From: Gammaproteobacteria bacterium RIFCSPHIGHO2_12_FULL_35_23
GTDB lineage: Bacteria > Pseudomonadota > Gammaproteobacteria > UBA12402
Direction: 5' to 3'
DNA length: 64,000 nucleotides
NCBI GenBank assembly: GCA_001801465.1
Contig: MGXT01000019.1
Span: 62,001 to 126,000, forward strand
This document shows positions 49,334 to 57,632 of this stretch, piece after piece (the stretch's first letter is position 1; each line of letters opens with the position of its first letter). A program made the translations under genes and the position numbers. The notes beneath the pieces are model-generated. The model was given only the letters and a program-made list of their open reading frames with translations. It had not been told where the DNA came from and did not search any database.

Positions 49334-50884
49334 ATGGACGTAATGAAACAACAAAAAATTTATGGGCTTTATTTTTTTGTTATAATTTTATCATTTGTTA
49401 TCACTAGTCTTTCTATTTATTACTATCCTGTTTTTAGCAGTGACACCCTCTATTATTTAGTAACAGCTCAAACGTATTTACAACAAGGATTTCATGCAGC
49501 AGAAGCCATTTACCCTTGGCCTTGGTATTCAATTTTAATTGCCTATGCCGCAAAAATTTTACACTTATCTTTGCTACATACTGCTTATTTACTTAATTAT
49601 ATTTTTTTTGCAGGGATTTCAATTTTATTTATAAGCTTAGTTCGCTCTTTTACTACGGATTGGTTAGTGTTATTGGCAGCGGCTTTTTTTATTCTCACTT
49701 TCAGACCGCTTACTAAATATAGTCATTTTATTTTAAGAGATAATCCTTATTGGTTTTTTATGATGCTGAGCATCTATTGTTTTGTACGCTATATGAAACA
49801 GCCTGGTTGGTGGTTAGCTTTGGGTTGGAGTTTAACAACTTTTTTTGCTGGTTTGATGCGCATGGAGGGATGGTTTTTTTTATTATTAGCTCCTTGGTTA
49901 GTTTTTTTAGTAAGTGAAGAAAGATTATTAAAGCGATTAGGCCATTTTTTACAGCTAAATTGTTTGATGATTATTGGTGGGTTGGTATTATTAAGTTATT
50001 TCTTTTTATTTGGCAGTCATCAGCTTGTTTATTTAGGAAAATTTTATAATTTTCTTGTGGCATTGCCTACAGGCGGGGGGTTTTCTTTTAATACAGCGCA
50101 CATTAAAACTAATCAACTCGCAAGTTCTATATTGCCAGTCGTGAGCGCTGGTTATGCGTCTTTATTTTTGTTAGCTGGTTTAATTGCAGTAAATATTTGG
50201 TTGTTTTTTTCCGCTTTATCGTTAGTTCATCTTATTAATTTATTTTATTGTAATAAATGTGGGGTAATTATTAGAAGTAAAGCGGGGCTTGCTTTAATAG
50301 GTTATATTGCTATTAATTGTTTAATTTTGATTTTATTTTCTCTACAAACTTTTAATTTTGTTCCCCGCTATTTTCAATTAATTGCCCTGTTAGTGTTAGT
50401 ATTTTCAGTATTTGGATTTGTTCATTTATATCAATCTTGGCAAAATAAAAGAACAAAATACAATAAAATTATGTTCCCGTTGGTTATTTTCCTATTACTA
50501 ATAATGACAGTAGGGAGTTTAATTCGTACCGGTCCTAATAAAGCTTTTGTTTATCAAGCAGGAAATTGGTTACAGCAGCATGCCAGCGCTTCTGATAAGC
50601 TCTATACTAATAGTGGACAAATTGCATGGTTTTCAAAGTTAACTAATACTGTAGGATGGCAGTGTGGTTATATTGGAGTAGTTAATGACAGTACCTGTTT
50701 TATTCCTGCTAATTTAAATACTAAACCTTGGTCAGGTAATCGTTTTGTTGTCATAGTAATAGATCAAAAGCAAACACCAACTTTAGCATCAGAACTCAAT
50801 AGTAGTTTAGGTACTCAGCCGATAAAAACTTTCTGTGAGCGAACTAAATGTGCGGTAATTTATGATTTACAAAATACGCATTAG
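49334..50884 (+). CDS. Multi-pass membrane glycosyltransferase-like protein
   Basis: About 516 residues with 10-12 membrane helices and a periplasmic C-terminal part. The first loop carries SSDTLYYL (aspartate after TM1, as in GT-C enzymes) and the second RDNPYWF. This fits the GT39/ArnT-PMT-like group that transfers sugars from polyprenyl phosphate in the periplasm. Start chosen at ATG 49334; a TTG at 49319 is also in frame, and neither has a good ribosome-binding site. It overlaps the next gene by 23 bp. With the upstream amino-sugar genes it suggests decoration of a surface glycan or protein. Confidence 0.78.
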   Translation: MDVMKQQKIYGLYFFVIILSFVITSLSIYYYPVFSSDTLYYLVTAQTYLQQGFHAAEAIYPWPWYSILIAYAAKILHLSLLHTAYLLNYIFFAGISILFISLVRSFTTDWLVLLAAAFFILTFRPLTKYSHFILRDNPYWFFMMLSIYCFVRYMKQPGWWLALGWSLTTFFAGLMRMEGWFFLLLAPWLVFLVSEERLLKRLGHFLQLNCLMIIGGLVLLSYFFLFGSHQLVYLGKFYNFLVALPTGGGFSFNTAHIKTNQLASSILPVVSAGYASLFLLAGLIAVNIWLFFSALSLVHLINLFYCNKCGVIIRSKAGLALIGYIAINCLILILFSLQTFNFVPRYFQLIALLVLVFSVFGFVHLYQSWQNKRTKYNKIMFPLVIFLLLIMTVGSLIRTGPNKAFVYQAGNWLQQHASASDKLYTNSGQIAWFSKLTNTVGWQCGYIGVVNDSTCFIPANLNTKPWSGNRFVVIVIDQKQTPTLASELNSSLGTQPIKTFCERTKCAVIYDLQNTH

Positions 50885-51530
50885 TTTAGTGGAGCATATT
50901 ATTAGGTTAAGAAGAATAATAGCTAAATTTAATATTCTTTTGCTTTTATGCTCGTTGTTGACGAGCTGTGCACCAAGTCCGCCTAATAATATTGAAAATA
51001 TTTGTAGCATCTTTAAACAGTATCCAAGTTGGTACTGGGATGCTAGTTCAGTTCAAGCAGAATGGGGATTACCTATTAGTGTTTTGATGGCTATTATTTA
51101 TCAAGAGTCTCAGTTTCGTGCTAATGCCGCTCCTCCTCGAGAAAAATTACTATGGATAATTCCTTGGAAGCGACCAACTTCAGCTTATGGGTACTCACAA
51201 GCTATTAATGGCACTTGGAAAAATTATCAATTAGACACGGGGCGCATGTCTAGTAACCGTGATGCATTTGGGGATGCCGCTAGTTTTGTTGGTTGGTTTA
51301 CTTATCAAGCTCATATTAAAGTTGGAATACCCATGAACAATGCTTTTGAGCTTTATCTTGCCTATCATGAGGGGATTGGTGGTTATCAACTGAAAACTTA
51401 TCGCAGTAAGCCTTGGTTAGTTACTGTTGCTCATAAAGTTCAGCTTCGAGCCCAAGTCTATCGAGCTCAATTAATACTTTGTAAAAATAGTTTACCTAAA
51501 AAACCTTGGTGGTGGTTTTGGCATAATTAA
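50862..51530 (+). CDS. Transglycosylase-like (SLT fold) lipoprotein
   Basis: 222 residues. A hydrophobic segment ending in the lipobox LLTSC (Cys about 36) indicates a lipoprotein; the true start may be slightly downstream of ATG 50862. Catalytic-domain features: AIIYQESQFRANA with the SLT Glu, SAYGYSQAINGTWKNYQ (GLMQ-like motif changed to GYSQ) and AFELYLAYHEGIGGY. Cleaves or binds murein glycan strands. The C-terminus is Trp-rich (KKPWWWFWHN). Similar proteins occur in Legionella and relatives. Overlaps the preceding gene. Confidence 0.85.
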   Translation: MIYKIRISLVEHIIRLRRIIAKFNILLLLCSLLTSCAPSPPNNIENICSIFKQYPSWYWDASSVQAEWGLPISVLMAIIYQESQFRANAAPPREKLLWIIPWKRPTSAYGYSQAINGTWKNYQLDTGRMSSNRDAFGDAASFVGWFTYQAHIKVGIPMNNAFELYLAYHEGIGGYQLKTYRSKPWLVTVAHKVQLRAQVYRAQLILCKNSLPKKPWWWFWHN

Positions 51531-51540
51531 TTTTTAAACA

Positions 51541-52668
51541 TCACGGATTTGGTTCTAATGAGATAGTAGTCATTTCAGTCGTGGTTCTGTGTAATAATAT
51601 AGCTAATCGTCTTCGAGATCGAACCCCACCACTTTTACCCCATAAGGTTGCTCTGCACACTAAGTTTCTTGCTTCATGAAAGGCTTCTTTTTCTTCATCG
51701 GGTATAGTTTCAAAGCTGGGATCTTTTTCAATAAGCTCGAGTTTTTTTAATGGTAGTAAGGCAGGTGAGTCTTGGGTTGCTGGAAATTTAATTAAGGCGA
51801 TGTTTGAAGGCAAGTTATTATTCAGTAATAGCCAGCTTAAGCATTTAAAAGACCACATATTACAAGCGTCATGAAATAAAGAAATGCGAGAGGCTGTATA
51901 AGGGCCTACACTTTTAATATCTAAGCTTATTAACAATTGTAAGGCATATAAATTTTTATAATAAATTGCGGCGACAGGCGCAGAAAAAACATAGTCAGTA
52001 GGCTTTTCTATTTCTGCGCCATGAACGATTAGCCATTTTGCTACTTGTGGATTATGGTTAGCAATGGCGGTAGTCAAAGGTGTTTGTAGAGAATCATCTA
52101 CAAAGTTATTTACAGATGTTTTTAAAACCTTAACTAGCCACCTTATTACCGGAAGTTCTTGTCTACAAATAGCCTCATAAAAGGCTCTTTCTTTGATTAG
52201 ACGATCATCAGGTGAAATGAATTGTGTTAAAAATTCTACACATAAAAAGTTTTTTATTTCAAGAGCGTGGCAAAAAGCTTCTTGTAAAAACCGGAGAGTA
52301 ACTAGAGCTCTTTTTTCTTTAAAAATTCTTTGTAATAAGTTAAAAGCCTCCTCTGGACCTTTCACTAATAATTTGGCTAACCCTATAACAGACATTGCAG
52401 TATCCGTATAGAGATTAAAATTGGCCTTAGCCACAAAAATTAAATATGCAGCTAGAAAAAAATGATTGTATTTTACTGCAATTAAAAGTGGCGTGTGATA
52501 GACAACGGAAAATTCAAGCATGGATAGATTTTGGCAAGTTTCAGTCGGACAAACATTAACATTTGTTTCTTTGGCAACGGTTGCTTTAGCTAGGCCAATA
52601 TTGCCAGTTTGAGCTGCTCTAAATAAATCAATTTCATCAGCAGACAGTAGAGAAGAATATACAGGCAT
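51541..52668 (-). CDS. Ankyrin-repeat protein, effector candidate
   Basis: 375 residues. Repeats of the ankyrin type are readable: DEIDLFRAAQTGNIGLAKATVA, HTPLLIAVKYNHFFLAAYLI, LQTPLTTAIANHNPQVAKWLIVHGAEIEKP and AAIYYKNLYALQLLIS. No signal peptide or membrane segment. The C-terminus ends in a Ser/Thr/Glu-containing stretch (HRTTTEMTTISLEPNP), which fits the short polar tails of Dot/Icm substrates. Ankyrin effectors are frequent in Coxiella, Legionella and Rickettsiella. Secretion is inferred only. Confidence 0.82.
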   Translation of the reverse strand: MPVYSSLLSADEIDLFRAAQTGNIGLAKATVAKETNVNVCPTETCQNLSMLEFSVVYHTPLLIAVKYNHFFLAAYLIFVAKANFNLYTDTAMSVIGLAKLLVKGPEEAFNLLQRIFKEKRALVTLRFLQEAFCHALEIKNFLCVEFLTQFISPDDRLIKERAFYEAICRQELPVIRWLVKVLKTSVNNFVDDSLQTPLTTAIANHNPQVAKWLIVHGAEIEKPTDYVFSAPVAAIYYKNLYALQLLISLDIKSVGPYTASRISLFHDACNMWSFKCLSWLLLNNNLPSNIALIKFPATQDSPALLPLKKLELIEKDPSFETIPDEEKEAFHEARNLVCRATLWGKSGGVRSRRRLAILLHRTTTEMTTISLEPNP

Positions 52669-52721
52669 TTACCAAATCCCTATTTGTCGACTTAATGCCT
52701 TATGATATCCTAAATTTTCTA

Positions 52722-52871
52722 TTAATAAACTAAGCTAGGGTCTAGTTTTTCTTGGTTTGGGGATAACTGGCGGACACACATTAAGGGAAGTCTTTTCGCA
52801 GGACCTTGAAAAAAACTATGGGCGTTGGTTCTCTTCTTTGTGTTGTCGTAATAGGGCGTAGCATGGGCATA
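52722..52871 (-). CDS. Small 49-residue protein with strong ribosome-binding site
   Basis: Unrecognised ORF in an otherwise gene-free 344-bp gap between the ankyrin gene and bepA. It starts MPMLTPYYDNTKKR, continues FFQGPAKRLPLMCVRQLSPN and ends in DPSLVY. Support: AGAGGTGG Shine-Dalgarno 7 bp before ATG 52871, codon use unlike random AT-rich DNA, and local GC above the surrounding intergenic sequence. Basic, one Cys, no membrane helix. It is not long enough to be sure; a second ATG follows two codons later. Could be a conserved small protein missed by length filters. Confidence 0.5.
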   Translation of the reverse strand, partial: YAHATPYYDNTKKRTNAHSFFQGPAKRLPLMCVRQLSPNQEKLDPSLVY

Positions 52872-52878
52872 ATAAAAC

Positions 52879-52886
52879 CACCTCTT
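52879..52886 (-). promoter_or_regulatory. Strong Shine-Dalgarno of the small ORF
   Basis: Reads AGAGGTGG on the minus strand, complementary to the 16S rRNA tail, 7 bp before the start at 52871. It is the best-matched site noticed in this part of the window and the main reason to call the ORF. Confidence 0.55.
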
Positions 52887-53012
52887 TATTTAATGTTATA
52901 AGAGTATCATAAAATGATTAAGTCAGAATAAAAATGATAGTTTAATTAATTATGGCCATAAAAAGCTTAAAAATGAAGTAGTTAGTATTATTTAAAACTC
53001 AGTATAAACTAA

Positions 53013-54455
53013 TTAAAAACCACTATTAAGACGCTTATCCAATGCTTGATCTTGTTTTATTCTAGCTAATTGAAATTGAATTTGGGCTTTAGTATAACGA
53101 TCTTTAGCGTAGGATAAGGCTTGTTGTAATTGGATTATTGCTCCATCAGGGTTGTTGTTTAGTAAATAAATTTTAGCTCGTGTTTGATAGGCTTTTGCTA
53201 ATTGTCCAGCTCGACCTTGTGCTTGGGCTAGAAGTGATAAATAAAGTTCGTTGTTTTCAAAGCGAGCTTGTACTTTATTCAATAATTTCATAGCGGTATT
53301 TGCTTGATTGTTAATAATTAATAAATCAGCATATTGTATTATTAAGGGTAAATAATTAGGATTGGCTTGATAAGCGGTGGCGAGAATTCCTAAAGCTTGA
53401 GAAGATTGTCTCTCAGCAGCTAGGATAGAGGCTTTTGCCATCATAAATAAAGGCTCACTAGGATCTTTACTCAATAAAGTTTGAACAACTGAACTAGCTT
53501 TTTGTAATTGATTTGCTTTGGTTAGCGCTAAGGTATAAGCGTAAAGTGTGGCCTCACTGGGATTTTTTGCAACACTAGTTTGTAAATTTCTTATTAAGCC
53601 TAAAGCATTATTAGAAGTTAGGGCTAATATTCTTGCTTGAATTAAATAGAATTCTGGATTATTTGGCCTTGGATTTTTGACCTTATATAAAGAACTACGC
53701 GATTCAGCTTCTGCTAAACGGTTAGAAGTTAGTGGGTGAGTTCTTAAAATTTCTGGTATCTCATCAGTATCATTGAGTTGTGTTTGTTTCTGCAATCTTG
53801 CAAAAAAGTTTGCCATGCTTATTGGCTGATAGCCTGAATTAGCTAGGGTTTGCATGCCGACTCTATCAGCTTCTTCTTCATGGCTGCGAGTAAAGTTGAT
53901 CATTGCTTGAGTACTGCCAGCATTGGCTGCTGTGGCAAGACCTGCTGCAGCTTGCGGGTTACTACTAGCGACTGCTGCAGCTGCTAAGGTTGCGGCAATA
54001 TTAGCCACCTGAACGCGTTTTAAACTTTCAATAGCTCGAGCAATGTGTCGCTGCGTAACGTGAGCAATTTCATGTGCCATCACAGCAGCTAGTTCCGCTT
54101 CAGAGCGCGCCACTAAAATTAAACCAGTATTCACGCAAATATAACCACCTGGGCCCGCAAAAGCATTGATGGCGACATCATTCACTACAAAAAAATAAAA
54201 AGTTCTACGCGGTGAATCACTGTGGGCAACCAAACGATTACCAAGAGTTTGAACATAATCAACAATTATCGGATCACTGACTAAAGGCAGTTGAGTTTTT
54301 ATAGCCTGAATAAATCTAAGGCCTAATTCGTTTTCTTCGGTAATGGTTAAACCGCTGTTTCCAGGAATACCAAGCTTTGGTAAATTATAAGTAAAGCCTA
54401 GATTGGTTAAAGAAATTAACAGACTGACTAAAATAATTTTAATAATTAATTTCAT
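53013..54455 (-). CDS. bepA: Periplasmic beta-barrel assembly-enhancing protease BepA (M48)
   Basis: 480-residue zinc metalloprotease and chaperone. Signal peptide (1-23), M48 domain with zinc motif AAVMAHEIAHVTQRH and third ligand in SHEEEADRVGMQTL, then C-terminal TPR repeats (from about residue 280: LGIL..AYQANPNYLPLIIQYADLLI, QLAKAYQTRAKIYLLNNNPDGAIIQLQQAL). Degrades misfolded LptD and assists barrel assembly at the BAM complex. Its ATG overlaps the bcp stop (TGA/ATG), so the two are coupled. Complete. Confidence 0.95.
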   Translation of the reverse strand: MKLIIKIILVSLLISLTNLGFTYNLPKLGIPGNSGLTITEENELGLRFIQAIKTQLPLVSDPIIVDYVQTLGNRLVAHSDSPRRTFYFFVVNDVAINAFAGPGGYICVNTGLILVARSEAELAAVMAHEIAHVTQRHIARAIESLKRVQVANIAATLAAAAVASSNPQAAAGLATAANAGSTQAMINFTRSHEEEADRVGMQTLANSGYQPISMANFFARLQKQTQLNDTDEIPEILRTHPLTSNRLAEAESRSSLYKVKNPRPNNPEFYLIQARILALTSNNALGLIRNLQTSVAKNPSEATLYAYTLALTKANQLQKASSVVQTLLSKDPSEPLFMMAKASILAAERQSSQALGILATAYQANPNYLPLIIQYADLLIINNQANTAMKLLNKVQARFENNELYLSLLAQAQGRAGQLAKAYQTRAKIYLLNNNPDGAIIQLQQALSYAKDRYTKAQIQFQLARIKQDQALDKRLNSGF

Positions 54456-54910
54456 AAATTTTTAATATAATTTAATACTTCCGCAGCATGATCTTTAACT
54501 TTCACTTTTCGCCATTCGTGAATAAGCTTACCCTGCTTATCAATTAAAAAAGTGCTTCTTTCAATGCCTAAATATTTTTTACCATACATACTTTTTTCTT
54601 TAATGACTGCAAAGGCTTGACAAAGAGTTTTTTCTGAATCAGTAATTAATTCGAAAGGGAATTGATAGTTAGCTTTGAATTTTTCGTGAGATTGTAAGGT
54701 ATCACGAGAAACACCTAAAACCACACACTTTTCTTTAACAAAAGCAGCATGAATATTTTTAAACTCTTGTCCCTCTTGCGTGCAGCCTGAGGTATTATCT
54801 TTAGGGTAAAAATAAAGCACGATATAGTTACCAGCAAAATCAGCTAAAGAAATTTGTTTATTGCCAGTAATTAATAACGGTGTTTTTAAAAGTTGATTAC
54901 TAATTTTCAT
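54452..54910 (-). CDS. bcp: Thiol peroxidase Bcp (peroxiredoxin Q)
   Basis: 152 residues, thioredoxin fold. FYPKDNTSGCTQEGQEF carries the peroxidatic Cys; the resolving Cys, usually five residues later in CTxEACxF proteins, is replaced by Gly/Gln here (CTQEGQEF), so it may act as a 1-Cys type or use an external thiol. LGVSRDTLQSHEKFKANYQFPFELITDSEK and GIERSTFLIDKQGKL are typical. Cytoplasmic antioxidant enzyme. Coupled to bepA downstream. Confidence 0.94.
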   Translation of the reverse strand: MKISNQLLKTPLLITGNKQISLADFAGNYIVLYFYPKDNTSGCTQEGQEFKNIHAAFVKEKCVVLGVSRDTLQSHEKFKANYQFPFELITDSEKTLCQAFAVIKEKSMYGKKYLGIERSTFLIDKQGKLIHEWRKVKVKDHAAEVLNYIKNL

Positions 54911-55219
54911 GGCACTTAGCTTTAATTAAAGTAACAGGATACGAGCTTTTAAGTGTTTAGACAAGCAGCACTTTATAGTTTATCAGTTTTATGTTGATAG
55001 CTACTATGAAATGAAAAAGTGTTAAAATCTGCTGCAACTATTATTTACTGTAAATTAATTTAATAATTAACAGCTAAGTATTGAATACAAATCTTTATTC
55101 AGTTACCTGTTTATTTTCAATAAAAACAAATGGTTATAAGTTCTGTCCATTTTTTAAATGGATTGCATTAGAATTCTCGCGTATTTTTTATTCAGGTATA
55201 AATATAAGAAGGAAAAAGC
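54911..55219. other. Gene-free region between bcp and the broken repeat gene
   Basis: 309 bp, AT-rich. An open frame starting at TTG 55081 overlaps the next gene and lacks support. It probably holds the bcp promoter (minus strand) and that of the next gene (plus strand). Nothing else seen. Confidence 0.45.
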
Positions 55220-56252
55220 ATGCCCCCAAGATTAGTATTTCGACCTCAACCAGCGTTTACTTTTTTGAAAATGTGAGTAGGCATTTTTCCAAAAAGAACA
55301 ATACTTGCATTACGAACTTTTAAACTCAGGGGTACACCTGTAAGAAAAGGAACTTCTGCTCAGCTTTTATTGGTATTAGGCGCTATTGCTGCAATACTTT
55401 ATTTATCTTTAGTAGAAGCTTCACCTACAAAACCCGCGTTCATTATTTCTATCGGTAGTAGAAGAACAGAAATTACAGTTAGTAACTTGCCAGAATTGCT
55501 TACTAGGCCTGAAGAATCACATAGTCATAAGATTAGATTAACTCTAATTTCAATTTTATTAGAAGACATGGAATTTTTTAAACAAAATGTCGAAATTTTT
55601 AGATTGCTAGTTCCTGGTTGTAATGGGTTAATTGAAGTAATTAAGAGGTTACCAGCTACTCAGGCCAATAAATTAATAATTCATATAATACAAACTCCGG
55701 ATGAATTGCAACGATTAATAGCTGCGCATCTTTCACAGCTAATTGAAGTAGTAGCGGCCTTGCCGAAGGAGCGTAAATTTATTATTAAAGCGTTATTATT
55801 AGATAGTATTCATAATATTAGACTCATTTGATACTTTTCAACAATATGTCAAGACTGCCTATCAATTATCTAAATTAGTACAGATTTTTCCTGAAGAAAA
55901 AGCTAGGATATTAAAAATGAGTCGTTTGCTAGAGCTGCCCACAGAAATTACTCGTTATATTAATGGGGGACGATACACTGGTTCAAATTTACAAAAATTA
56001 ATTGATGCTTTTCCTGAGCATAAAGCCTATTTTATTTTACCTATTTTGCAAGATTATGATGATTATGAACGTATTGTCAAAGGGTGTGCTCCAAGAGCGT
56101 TAGCAGAAGCATTTGATAAAGAAACTATTTTAGCTATATTAGCATCTCATCGGATTACTTCTGATATGAAAGAGCGTGTTCAAATAGTTTTTGGTGTAGA
56201 TCTGTCGGTTAGTGCGGTAGAACAAAGTCCATGGGTAACTTGTAGTCCTTAA
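55220..56252 (+). pseudogene. Repeat-containing effector-like gene, nonsense and frameshift
   Basis: Starts at ATG 55220 with AAGGA 8-9 bp upstream (MPPRLVFRPQPAFTFLKM), meets an in-frame TGA at 55274, and continues open in the same frame through VGIFPKRTILAL, a hydrophobic segment (QLLLVLGAIAAILYLSLVEAS) and repeats to a TGA at 55831. Coding resumes in another frame from about 55795 (DSFDTFQQYVKTAYQLSKLVQIFPEEKA...) to 56252. Repeat units of about 35-40 residues share L..LI..FP..KA..I..IL. Unrecognised family; similar in style to the large repeat protein at the window end. Sits between bcp and dapA, which are near neighbours in E. coli, so it is an insertion that has since decayed. Confidence 0.65.
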
Positions 56253-56404
56253 AGCTAATAAAAATCTTATTAATAATTTAAGAAGCAGATAGTTTTTCAT
56301 TTTTTTATTATGAAAGACCGATAGGTATATATACACTTAAGGTTGTAATTTATCTTGGTCACCAGTATTATTATTGCCAATTAGCTTCTGTAATGGAACA
56401 AATT

Positions 56405-57286
56405 ATGAACATTTCTGGCAGTATTGTTGCTTTAGTAACCCCTATGGATAGAGCGGGAAACATTGATTTTGAAGCGTTTGAAAAATTAATGCATTGGCAT
56501 ATTCAAGCAGGAACAAATGGTATAGTCGTACTAGGTTCTACAGGAGAGGGGGCGACAATAACCGGGAATGAAAGAACTAAATTAATCAAAATTGCTGTCA
56601 AAGAAGCTGCAGGTCAAATTCCTATTATTGTTGGGACTGGTTCTAATTCCACGCAATATACCATAGCATTAACCCAAGAGGCGCAAGCGTTAGGTGCTGA
56701 TGCCTGCTTAATCGTAGCGCCTTATTATAATAAACCCACGCAAGAAGGCTTATATCAGCATTTTAAAGCTATTGCTTTAGCAGTAGAGATACCTATTTTA
56801 CTCTATAATGTTCCTAGCCGTACAGTGATTGATATGAAAGTAGAAACAGTAGGGCGTTTAACAGAATTTAAGAATATTATTGGTATTAAAGAAGCGACTG
56901 GAGAAGTAGCTCGGATTGCAGCATTACGACAATTAGGCGGACAAGAATTTATTTTATTAAGTGGGGATGATTCTACTATGTTAGAATTCATACTTGCTGG
57001 TGGGAATGGTGTTATTTCCATTACCTCCAATATTGCCCCTAAGTTAATGTATGAAATTTGTACTTTGGCGATAGCTGGTAAAAAAGAAGCTGCAGAAAAA
57101 CTTAATAACAGGCTATTATTTTTACATAAATTTTTATGTATTGAATCAAATCCGATTCCGGTAAAATGGGCAATGCATAAAATGGGCTTGATCGCTGGAA
57201 AGCTGAGACTACCGTTGACAGAGCTTTCAACAAGTTATCATCAACCGATGCAGGAAGCTTTGCAAAAAGCAGGGCTGATCAATTAG
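56405..57286 (+). CDS. dapA: 4-hydroxy-tetrahydrodipicolinate synthase
   Basis: 293-residue TIM-barrel enzyme condensing pyruvate with aspartate semialdehyde in lysine/DAP synthesis. Start at ATG 56405 (MNISGSIVALVTPMD) matches the family; ATG 56393 would add four residues. Motifs: GTNGIVVLGSTGEGATI, VGTGSNST, CLIVAPYYNKPTQEGLYQHF, LYNVPSRTVIDM and the Schiff-base Lys in IIGIKEATGEVARI. Followed 25 bp later by a BamC-like lipoprotein, the same pair order as dapA-bamC in E. coli. Confidence 0.97.
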   Translation: MNISGSIVALVTPMDRAGNIDFEAFEKLMHWHIQAGTNGIVVLGSTGEGATITGNERTKLIKIAVKEAAGQIPIIVGTGSNSTQYTIALTQEAQALGADACLIVAPYYNKPTQEGLYQHFKAIALAVEIPILLYNVPSRTVIDMKVETVGRLTEFKNIIGIKEATGEVARIAALRQLGGQEFILLSGDDSTMLEFILAGGNGVISITSNIAPKLMYEICTLAIAGKKEAAEKLNNRLLFLHKFLCIESNPIPVKWAMHKMGLIAGKLRLPLTELSTSYHQPMQEALQKAGLIN

Positions 57287-57311
57287 GCGTATGAGAATTA
57301 AAGGTAAGTGA

Positions 57312-57608
57312 ATGAAAAGAAAATCAATAGTTAAAGTGTTAATGGTTAGTAGTTTTGCCAGTCTTATTGCAGCCTGTTCATCATTGCCGCAAAAATATCA
57401 GTTTGTCCGTAATAACTCTAATGATTATCGTTCAGCTGCTGTAGTACCGCCTTTGTCATTACCACCAGGCTATAGCTCCAGCAAAATTGAAGATTACTAT
57501 GTCGTGCCCAATCCTGAGTTAGCAAGACAAGCTACGCCGGTGGAATTATTACCCCCAGATCTTAATTCACAAAATATACCTAAAGAAGATCACTGGTGGA
57601 GCAGTTAA
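57312..57608 (+). CDS. Short BamC-like lipoprotein
   Basis: 98 residues. Lipoprotein signal with lipobox LIAACS (Cys about 22). The following extended stretch (NNSNDYRSAAVVPPLSLPPGYSSSKIEDYYVVPNPE) corresponds to the unstructured N-terminal arm of BamC that binds BamD (the Y...A....L..P.G......Y.iP pattern). The two globular BamC domains are missing, with a clean stop. Position after dapA fits bamC. It could be a naturally minimal form that keeps only the BamD-binding arm. Outer-membrane, periplasm-facing. Confidence 0.75.
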   Translation: MKRKSIVKVLMVSSFASLIAACSSLPQKYQFVRNNSNDYRSAAVVPPLSLPPGYSSSKIEDYYVVPNPELARQATPVELLPPDLNSQNIPKEDHWWSS

Positions 57609-57632
57609 TTTCTCCATCTATGATTAATAAAT

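Noticed and set aside
55081..55323. 80-residue ORF before the broken repeat gene
   Set aside because: Starts at TTG without a ribosome-binding site and overlaps the better-supported frame starting at 55220.
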